Assembly: GCA_025345505.1 (NCBI GenBank)
Contig: JANVCC010000130.1
Coordinates: 8,023,745 to 8,087,744 of the forward strand
DNA length: 64,000 nucleotides
Origin: Todiramphus chloris collaris
Taxonomy: Eukaryota > Chordata > Aves > Coraciiformes > Alcedinidae
Direction of reading: 5' to 3'
A program made the translations under genes and the position numbers. The notes beneath the pieces are model-generated. The model was not told the origin of the DNA, searched no databases, and saw only the letters and a program-made list of their open reading frames with translations. This document shows positions 38,801 through 45,428 of this stretch, one piece after another. Every line of letters begins with the position of its first letter. Position 1 is the stretch's first letter.

Positions 38801-41800
38801 ACAAGGAAGTCATGCTTCAGGACAGTTTTTTGTTCTCTACAGACACCTGTTTAGTTCCATGAGGGGTGGGTTCCTCAGCATAGGGTAGAAAGAAGTATGG
38901 TATGGAAGTCTAACTTTGGAGAATTCCATGTTTCCCATGATTTAAAGAAAAACATATCAACCACATTTCAGAAGTTCTAATGACTAGTAGAAGTGATACT
39001 CATAAACAGTCTGTCAGCCCATTAAAAGGCCAGTCGAGGACCATTAAAGCCATATCACAGTTTTTCCTCCCTGCTGTCTGAAGAGATGCCTTCCAGGCTG
39101 GAGGAAGTTGTCCAGACTGCAATGGTCCTGGCCCGCCCTTTACTGGCCCACCTCTGCTGTGTGGTGGTGACCCTCGGTGCTCATGGCATCCTCCTGTGTG
39201 GCAAGAGCCTGAGAGGGAGCATCTCCCTTCATCCAGGAGCCTACGAACAGGTAAGGGCATGGAAAACCAACTCCGAGCTCTCAGTCGCTTTTTTCCGGGA
39301 TCGTGTAGCACTGTTGCTATTTCTGGCGACGTAGCAGCAGTCCTGGGAAACGTGGCATCACTGCTGGCACACGTATGTGTTCGTGGGGTGGAATACACAG
39401 CTCTGAAAGAAATCAAGTTTTCTGTCCACATACTGCTGGCTTCTAGTGGCAGTGTTTATAGCCAGCTAGTTTTAAATGTGCTTACATAAATATTCATGAG
39501 TACAAGCTTCATTTTCAGGAGGCTTCATTTAAATCACTGATCTCTTAAAAAGAGTGTGAAAAAAAGTGTGTGAAAAAAAGTGTGTGAAAAAGTGTGAAAA
39601 ATCAGTGTGAAAAAAGATTATTCCCTTTTTTTCTCCCCCTTTTTCTCTTTTTGGCATCCACTTAGGTATGGATGGCATCAGCCAACCAGGCCTTCTCAGC
39701 TTGGGCAATTCCCACTAACTTCCCTTCTCTCCCCATGCAGACTGCTGCTGCCAGCCTCTGTGCCGCCCACTACCCTGCCATACCCATCAGCAGGGATGAG
39801 ATAGTCAATGTCTCAGGAGCTGGTGACAGGTATATTGCTCACTACTTTGTCTTCTCCAGCTAAATGTGGAAGGGCCATCATCATATTGCTTTAAGCTTCA
39901 ACTGCAAAGGCAAATAATGTCCTGGTGCTTGAGGAACAGACACTAGGGACACACGAGGACAGGAATGGTTACTGCGACTCCTTGCAAAGCTTGCTAAAAA
40001 TGTCTCCTTAAGCATCCCAGAAGGCAGCCTCACCATTATTAGTTTTGATTTCTTTAAGCTCCAAGAACTTCATGGCAATCTAGTAACTCTGAACTAGTCA
40101 GGGCTGAGCTGCTAAAAGCAAAGTAAACCACCTTACATCAAAGCTATCTTACTAACTGCTTTACTTCTACCCCTCTCCAATGGAAGTGGGACTGCCACTC
40201 AGTAGCCAAAATTGCCCTGTAAAAACATTTCATCAGGTTCTGCATTTGCCTCTGGCAATAGCTCCTGCTTCAAAAGAGGCTGTTGTATAATTTGCCTAGC
40301 TGTTCCCACAGTGATGTTCGTCGGAGTAGGAAATGACAGGTAGTATTCCTAGCCCCACTCATCAATTCGCAGTCTGTCAGAGTAATATTTTATTATGCTC
40401 CTTGTTAACTTGACAAACTATATATAGGAGTCAGGCTTTTTTTCTTCTTGCTTCATATGCAACAATAATTGATTCTCTCCTTTCGTTGCCTTGGCTAGAC
40501 CAAAAGGCTGTGTGTCACAGATGGTTCCTTTTGGTTTTCTACTCTCACCTACCAATAACTCAACATAGCACCACTTCTTTTTTTTCTTTTATGAGTGGAC
40601 AGAATGAAAAGTCATTTTTTTTAAACTTAACAGCGTCCTCAGAATTTGAGTTAGGATCAATCAGTAACTTCTTGTCAAGCTAGTTAACCCACTTAACACC
40701 AGGACACCTTTACCTGTGGCCCAAATCACTTCCAAGATGAGTTGCCTGCAACTGCAAGCTGGTCTTCTCCAAAGAAGACCAAAGTCTTATTTGGAGCAGT
40801 AACAGCAGAGGAATGGGGGCTGGGAGGAAACGTGCAGGGTCAGCCTGTCCTAGGGAAAGCTCGTCTTTGCCCACTAGTTCTAGTAGATGCACCCAACCTC
40901 TGCCAGCCCCTCCTGGGACACAGCCTCCTCTCTGCACCATCTACTCGGTACACAACTACCCCCTACTGCAGGACAATTTTTTCTAGAGGCTAATGGAAAA
41001 CTGGTCAGTGGACACTGCACAGGAACAGTGATCCTGGGCACCACCATGCCTTGCTTCGACCCTCTGGCTCTCCTGTAACTGCAGAGATGCTGCCAAGGAG
41101 CCGTGCACGCGTGTGAGGAGCAGCGGCTGTTTGCTCCGTGCCCCTGACTGCCATGACAACATAACACGGCGTGCCTGCGCTCGACATTGCTACGGGTTGC
41201 TCCCCCAAATATTTACTCTGGACTTCTGGAGCCGTTGAGAGCCTGAATGGTTTATGGAAATCGTAATCTTCTGTGCCTTTATTATGGATAAAAAGATGTT
41301 GATAGATTTAGTCAGAGCACAACAAAGAAAGTGCTCTTTTTCCCTTCCCCATACATTTGCTCATTAATCCTCCTTGCCATCATATTTTCTTGTCCTTACT
41401 TCTTCCTCTCAGATGTCATTATCTTCTGCCTTCTCCTTTGTCCTTTCCTAGCTTCTGAGCATCATTACTGTACTTAGCTATGAATAAATGGCTGTTGTTC
41501 CCAGTCAACCACAGACACCACCCTGCACATATCCATGTCTCAACAGAGCCTTCTCCTGCAAGCCAGGAAGATGGCAAAGTCAACCCCTTCTCCTGATGGC
41601 CTCCCCCTTGCCTTGTGAGGGGACCTGTGGGTAACGGCTGTTGTTCCAAGCACTCACATAATTCGAATGGAAAACCACAGTAAATGTTTACAAAAATCTT
41701 AAACTACAATCTCATTTCAGCTTTGGGTTTCTTTTTCCAGCTGTGTCTGTTACCCCTCTCACATATACATGGAAACTTTACCTCTCTTCCTATCCACCCC

Positions 41801-42435
41801 TTTGGGGACAGGAGGGACTGTCACCTGGCACCAACAAGGAGCACAGAAGTGACAAAATAATTACAGAGCAAGGGAAAAGTAGATTCTTCCCTTCTTGGTT
41901 TCCTTTCTCTTCTCCTGCCACACCTGGAAAACTGGGGAAAGTAGAAAATGTGGTGGAATGGGAAAGTACCTCAATTTCTCAGATGAGAAGCAACTTCTCA
42001 GATGAGAACGCCACTGTGCAATTACAAAGGTCCAAATAAATCGCACTACTTGTTAGTCCAAATTTAAAAGTAAATATAAAAAGGCAAAAACTGTACACGA
42101 TAACCTCACCCCTCCCATAGGACATTCTGCTTCTTTAAATGTTGGTTTGGGTCCAGATGCTCTTACAAAGGAACAGCAGTGTTCCCAAGGTCAGAGCTGT
42201 TCCCCCAGTGTTCAAAACTGCCTTTCTTTCTCTCCACAGCTTAATGGCAGCAATCCTTGCAGGGGTGCTTGCTAAACATGATACAGATACCTGTGTCCGG
42301 ATGGGTCTGCTCGCTGCAAGCTTGTCTCTCCGTTCCTATCAGCCCATTTCCCCAGAAATCAGCACTTCCAGTGTCAGCCAGGAGCAAGTCAAGAGCAGGA
42401 GTTGGCCAGAGGTGAAGGTATGGAAGATGGACTAG
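20737..42435 (+). CDS. Bifunctional pseudouridine-5'-phosphate glycosidase / pseudouridine kinase (PsuG-pfkB fusion)
   Basis: Eighteen coding exons with continuous phase give a 705-residue protein. Family knowledge: the pfkB half phosphorylates pseudouridine and the PsuG half splits pseudouridine 5'-phosphate into uracil and ribose 5-phosphate; the same fusion is known as S. pombe C1861.05. Seen here: residues 1-31 are basic and free of acidic residues ([18 protein letters not shown]...), probably a mitochondrial targeting peptide. PsuG spans about 36-340, with the residues corresponding to E. coli PsuG E31, K93, D149 and K166 all kept: E55 ([11 protein letters not shown]), K116 (AKVSRRDLP), D172 (LDVSAD) and K189 (AGVKSILD). 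[11 protein letters not shown] is at 152-162. A basic linker (about 335-354) joins the kinase, about 355-690, with [27 protein letters not shown] and the catalytic NVSGAGDS (D640). No stop or frame break, so it looks functional. Exons: 20737-20830, 21322-21436, 22751-22925, 23531-23642, 24639-24745, 25574-25700, 26239-26359, 26640-26725, 27800-27924, 29178-29237, 32786-32852, 34061-34155, 35749-35877, 37355-37469, 38277-38414, 39084-39250, 39741-39829, 42240-42435. Confidence 0.93.
21322..21436 (+). CDS. Pseudouridine enzyme exon: PsuG start with catalytic Glu
   Basis: Acceptor tttctcctcag, donor gtgatg. It encodes [20 protein letters not shown] then [16 protein letters not shown]; the Glu of ALEST matches E31 of E. 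coli PsuG. Phase 1 in, phase 2 out. Confidence 0.95.
22751..22925 (+). CDS. Pseudouridine enzyme exon: PsuG active-site Lys (KVSRRD)
   Basis: 175 nt, acceptor cttattctag, donor gtatgg. Encodes [18 protein letters not shown] and [17 protein letters not shown]; the Lys of KVSRRD matches E. coli PsuG K93. Confidence 0.95.
23531..23642 (+). CDS. Pseudouridine enzyme exon: PsuG glycine-rich core
   Basis: 112 nt, acceptor ctcctgacag, donor gtaaga. Encodes [20 protein letters not shown] and [17 protein letters not shown], the most conserved PsuG block. Confidence 0.95.
24639..24745 (+). CDS. Pseudouridine enzyme exon: PsuG metal and Schiff-base residues
   Basis: 107 nt, acceptor cctttgacag, donor gtaggt. 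Encodes [20 protein letters not shown] and [15 protein letters not shown]. The Asp of SAD (D172) and the Lys of GVKS (K189) match E. coli D149 and K166. Confidence 0.95.
25574..25700 (+). CDS. Pseudouridine enzyme exon: PsuG middle
   Basis: 127 nt, acceptor cattgctgcag, donor gtgtgt, phase 0 in and 1 out. Encodes [20 protein letters not shown] and [20 protein letters not shown]. Confidence 0.93.
26239..26359 (+). CDS. Pseudouridine enzyme exon: PsuG C-terminal part
   Basis: 121 nt, acceptor ctctcccag, donor gtgaga. Encodes [20 protein letters not shown] and an AIQQALSEA helix, matching the NGGLVVANPIPEQ region of PsuG. Confidence 0.93.
26640..26725 (+). CDS. Pseudouridine enzyme exon: PsuG KELTPF block
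   Basis: 86 nt, acceptor catttgcag, donor gtatcc (weak). Encodes [20 protein letters not shown] then TDGKSLDS, matching GKESTPFLL of E. coli PsuG. Confidence 0.93.
27800..27924 (+). CDS. Pseudouridine enzyme exon: end of PsuG and linker
   Basis: 125 nt, acceptor atgccaagcag, donor gtgagt, phase 0 out. Encodes [20 protein letters not shown] then a Lys/Arg-rich, low-complexity tail ([10 protein letters not shown] ... KTSAQP) that forms the interdomain linker. Confidence 0.92.
29178..29237 (+). CDS. Pseudouridine enzyme exon: first strand of the pfkB kinase
   Basis: 60 nt, phase 0 on both sides, acceptor ccctcttaaag, donor gtactg (weak). Encodes [20 protein letters not shown], the typical pfkB opening G-G-x-N-x-D. 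Confidence 0.9.
29313..29335 (+). repeat. Poly-G tract (23 G)
   Basis: Uninterrupted G run in the intron after the first kinase exon, followed by agaaaaaagg. Likely length-variable and able to form a G-quadruplex. Confidence 0.95.
32270..32380 (+). repeat. A-rich simple sequence with a G run
   Basis: A-rich stretch of aaataaa and ccaaacc units with a 10-G run at 32310-32319. Low-complexity, inside an intron. Confidence 0.8.
32786..32852 (+). CDS. Pseudouridine enzyme exon: pfkB substrate-binding GG motif
   Basis: 67 nt, acceptor ttattctttcag, donor gtgcct (weak). Encodes [20 protein letters not shown] and LA; the GGVGRN motif is pfkB signature 1. Confidence 0.92.
33650..33704 (+). mobile_element. 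Short CR1 3' end
   Basis: Reads gagggttggactctatgatc then tttggaggtcctgtgattct, the terminal part of CR1 in plus orientation. Only the last 50 or so bases are recognisable. Confidence 0.7.
34061..34155 (+). CDS. Pseudouridine enzyme exon: pfkB DCLGRLG
   Basis: 95 nt, acceptor tttgctttttag, donor gtatgt. Encodes [20 protein letters not shown] then [12 protein letters not shown]. Confidence 0.93.
34406..34425 (+). repeat. (GA)n microsatellite
   Basis: About ten GA units in the intron after the DCLGRLG exon. Confidence 0.85.
35749..35877 (+). CDS. Pseudouridine enzyme exon: pfkB core
   Basis: 129 nt, phase 0 on both sides, acceptor ccttgttttag, donor gtacgc. Encodes [20 protein letters not shown] then [11 protein letters not shown]. 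Confidence 0.93.
36470..36541 (+). other. Possible in-frame cassette exon in the pseudouridine gene
   Basis: A strong pyrimidine tract and acceptor (ctcctccttttgtcaacag) is followed by 72 open nucleotides and a good donor (CCCC|gtgagg). The segment is phase 0 on both sides, like the exons before and after it, so inclusion would add 24 residues ([10 protein letters not shown]...) between ITEQY and VSQFK without breaking the frame. The pfkB family as I know it has no insert there, so it may be cryptic. Confidence 0.3.
37355..37469 (+). CDS. Pseudouridine enzyme exon: pfkB core
   Basis: 115 nt, acceptor gattttcactag, donor gtgagg. Encodes [20 protein letters not shown] and [18 protein letters not shown], joining smoothly to ITEQY of the previous exon. 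Confidence 0.93.
38277..38414 (+). CDS. Pseudouridine enzyme exon: pfkB core
   Basis: 138 nt, acceptor gttgttttgcag, donor gtattg (weak). Encodes [20 protein letters not shown] and [19 protein letters not shown] and SPN are common in pfkB kinases of this subfamily. Confidence 0.93.
39084..39250 (+). CDS. Pseudouridine enzyme exon: pfkB VTLGAHG
   Basis: 167 nt, acceptor ctgctgtctgaag, donor gtaagg. Encodes a helix, then [20 protein letters not shown]; the VTLGxxG strand near the nucleotide site is kept. Confidence 0.92.
39551..39616 (+). repeat. GTGTGAAAAA-type tandem repeat
   Basis: Five to six imperfect copies of a roughly 10-14 bp unit (gtgtgaaaa to gtgtgtgaaaaaaa) in the intron just before the GAGD exon, about 125 bp upstream of its acceptor. 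Confidence 0.85.
39741..39829 (+). CDS. Pseudouridine enzyme exon: pfkB catalytic GAGD
   Basis: 89 nt, acceptor ctccccatgcag, donor gtatat (weak). Ends [10 protein letters not shown], pfkB signature 2 with the catalytic base Asp (D640) and anion-hole Gly residues. Confidence 0.93.
42240..42435 (+). CDS. Pseudouridine enzyme last coding exon
   Basis: 196 nt, acceptor tctctccacag, stop TAG at 42433-42435. Encodes [20 protein letters not shown] then [20 protein letters not shown], the last pfkB helix and a short variable tail. A weak donor (GTGAAG|gtatgg) lies just before the stop, so an alternative tail is possible. Confidence 0.9.
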
Positions 42436-45038
42436 GGCATCATGGCTTTCTCATCCATCACCTCCTGCCACTCCCCAGCATTGCCATTTCCAGGACGGGG
42501 GCTGGGTTTTGAGCTCTGAGCTCAAAAGGTGGCTGCTGACCCTCAGAGAAAGGCAGCTTTTGGTGCATGCTGCCTTTTGGGAGGTGAAGTGTCAGCAAAC
42601 TGCCTTTGGTGACGGCTTGTGTTGCACTGTTTATGTTTCTCTGCTATTGTGGTTTTTTTTTTTTTTTTTTTTTAATTACTTGATGGTTTGCAACAACCAC
42701 AGCTTGCTTCTTCTGTCTACTGCCTGTGGATAGTGTATCTCACCCCCCGTCTAATGGAAACACTCATCTGTTTTGGTCTTGAGTAAACCTTCAGGAAAAG
42801 AGGCCCCAATCCAGGGAACTTCTTTGTACAGAAAAGCTGGCTTCTGGTCTTTCAGAGCTCCTGCTTCCCTGAACAGCCAGTCCTTCTAGATTTTCTATTG
42901 AGGGAATTTTCCCTTCCTCCACCTTGTGTCACTGTTGTCTATTATCATGGTAGCTCCTCTGTCACTGTCTCCTAGATCTTCAGGACCATGTGTCTTCGGG
43001 TGAGCCCAGCAGCAACATCCTCTCTTGCTGCTTACTCCTGGTTTCTATCCAGGACATCCCATGGACCACACCCCATGGCAAGGTGCAGCAGGCAGGCATA
43101 TAGCACTGTAGGACAACCCCATCCATCTTCCCAAGCCAGCCAGCAAACACCACACTTTATTGCTCTGAAGTCCAATGCCCCTGGAGAAAGCAGCCAAGAC
43201 TAATCAAAGAGGGGTAACCAGGGGCTAACTGGTGGTCTTTAAAAGATGACTGGCCCTTGTTCCACATGCCTGCCTCTGAACCGGGAGCTTCCTTCCTTGG
43301 GTCTGAAGCAAAAGAGAGCAAGTCCCTCTCACCCCACCTCTTTACTGAACACTTGGTAAACCACTGGGTACTCGACAGAGAACTTTTCCAATACATGACT
43401 GGCTGGAGCAGAGCACTGGCAGGCATGTGATCATAGAGCACTGTTTGCTGGGACCAAAATATTCAGTCACACCTTCCCTTCTCTCTGGAACAGAAAGTTT
43501 TCCGGTACTGTTGCAGAAGCTCAGGCTAAGGATGTTGTTTCCAGGGAGGAGGGGAAGCAGAGTCCTTCTATATGCACAAGCTGCATAGCTCAAATGACTC
43601 TGATACGTTCACAGTGAGTCCATTGGAAAGACAGGAACAGAGCAGAGCTTTCTTGACCCTGTCCAGGCTGGAGCTGCATGGTTATCCCTCTGCTTTTAAC
43701 CTCTCCAGCATCTTTATTAGCAAGGACTTTCACACTTTGATCCACAATTTTATATGAGTTAAATTTTCAATAAGGTCCACAGCCTTTTGTAAATTAGCTA
43801 ATGTAGCCAGCTTCTCACTCTTCTCTCGTGGAACTTACCTCCCAGATGTCTTCCATCCCTTGAGTAACTAAACCTGAGAATGGGAAGACACCAGCTCTGC
43901 TTGTGTTTTTTCTTTGGTGTTACACAGGACCATTGGTGACTGACAGGGGAGTAACAGGGGATTCCAGTGAGTGAGTGGCAGGAGACCTCTGTGTGGGTCT
44001 CACAGGGATGCTTGCTGGCTTAAGGCTGCTAATCCCTTCCTGCATCAGAGGTAAGACCAGTGACCACATGAACTCACCCCTAGTCCACAGGCAAACACCA
44101 CTGTGCAATTACAAAGCCCCAAATGATGTCAGGCGGGGAGAGGAGAGAACAGGACAGAGTCCAGCACAGCCTTCAGGTACTGAGTCTGCAAAACAGCCTC
44201 CCTCTCCCTTACAGCCTTACACCAGATGCTGTGTCCAAACTCATCCTTACGACAGTGGAGTTGGGTCTTGGCGCTGGCTGGGTTTTTAACCTGTTGGATA
44301 AAAAGCCTGGAGTACAGACTCACCTTTCATCTCATACAGAGGTCACCAGGTGGGATCTGCTCTTCGATAAGAGGTGAGCTCCCACTGCAATGGACGGAGG
44401 CATTAATTGGGTGTCTTCCCTCTACCCAGATCACCTTCACCAGACTTACAGCAACTTCTTACCGTTGAGCCTGCTGCCTTCCCATCAGATTTGGCTAAAA
44501 TTGGGCAAAGAGCTGAGAAGGCACGAGGGGGGGCTGGAGAACTGACAAAGTTGTATCATATCAGCACTCCTTCCTTAGGAAACCAAAAAGAAAACATAAC
44601 AGCTGCCTTTCCAGTGGCCAAAGGGACCTACTGTGATCTTATACATCCTCTCCCCAGACATAAACCTTTACTGGCAGCCCCCCCTTTACCAAGACCTTGC
44701 TGGCAAGTGTTGTTTATCTCAAAAACTCTGCGCTCAGAGGCAGGTGTGCACCCATCACCGAGCGAGGACAGGGTGGCCATGGCAGGAGGGTACTGGCATG
44801 CTTGGGAGCACAGGGGAGGGGGATGGGACCCACACAAGCAGCCAGGTTTGCTCGCAAGTGTGGGGGTGGGACAAAGCAGGGGCGGAGGAAAAGGGCTGTG
44901 CTCCCAGGGTAGGTCCCAGCTCTGTAAGAATGACTTCGGCTGGATCCAGCACAGGGAAGCAAGGAAGTTACCACCTCTGCTCTACCTCCACCAGCATCAT
45001 CAGGGCAGGAGGACACCAAGCAAAGCCAGTCCCTGAGG
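42436..45038. other. Interval between the pseudouridine gene and the cysteine-rich gene
   Basis: Holds the 3' UTR of the upstream gene and the promoter or 5' UTR of the next. I found no clear AATAAA soon after 42435 and no further coding exon. A 19-bp direct repeat of intron sequence occurs at 44098-44116 (partner at 42011-42029). Confidence 0.5.
42653..42673 (+). repeat. Poly-T tract (21 T)
   Basis: Uninterrupted T run downstream of the pseudouridine gene stop codon, in its 3' UTR or the following intergenic DNA. Confidence 0.9.
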
Positions 45039-45428
45039 ATGAAGGTCCAGGTGCTGATGGCTGCTATGCTCCTCCTGGTGCTGTCCTCAGCCCCAGCACC
45101 ATCTGAGGCACTGAGGGGCCAGGCTGGCACCCCAAAGATGCAGCCAGGAGCTGTGGCCCCTGGAGAAGACCCTTGGCCACCTAGAGATGGAGGGGACAAT
45201 CTGCCTGGGCAGGCCTTGGAGGGGAGCCATCCCCCAGCTGGTGCAAGGAAGACAATGGGTGAGGCCTCCTCCGGGTCTCCCAGCATGGCCATGGCCAAGC
45301 CCCTGCTGGGCAGGGACAAGCAGGAACTCCCCAGCAAGCTCCGGAGGCTCCCACTGCAGCCCTCTCGCAGCAGGAGCCTGGGGCTGAGCCATCACCTGAA
45401 GGGCCATGGGAAATTCAACGGAGACACA
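45039..45428 (+). CDS. Cysteine-rich precursor exon 1: signal peptide and propeptide
   Basis: 390 nt, exactly 130 codons, donor ACA|gtaagt. The ATG is the first in frame, and the hydrophobic core MAAMLLLVLSSA follows at once. Moderately GC-rich. No cysteine in this exon. Confidence 0.78.

Noticed and set aside
20737..42435. Bacterial contamination or very recent transfer as the source of the PsuG-pfkB gene
   Set aside because: The gene has 17 introns with GT-AG borders and varied phases and lies between conserved vertebrate genes, so it is a long-standing nuclear gene.
44407..45106. Open frames of 209 and 157 residues upstream of the cysteine-rich gene
   Set aside because: Low-complexity translations in shifted frames with no conserved motif; the larger starts with a non-ATG codon.
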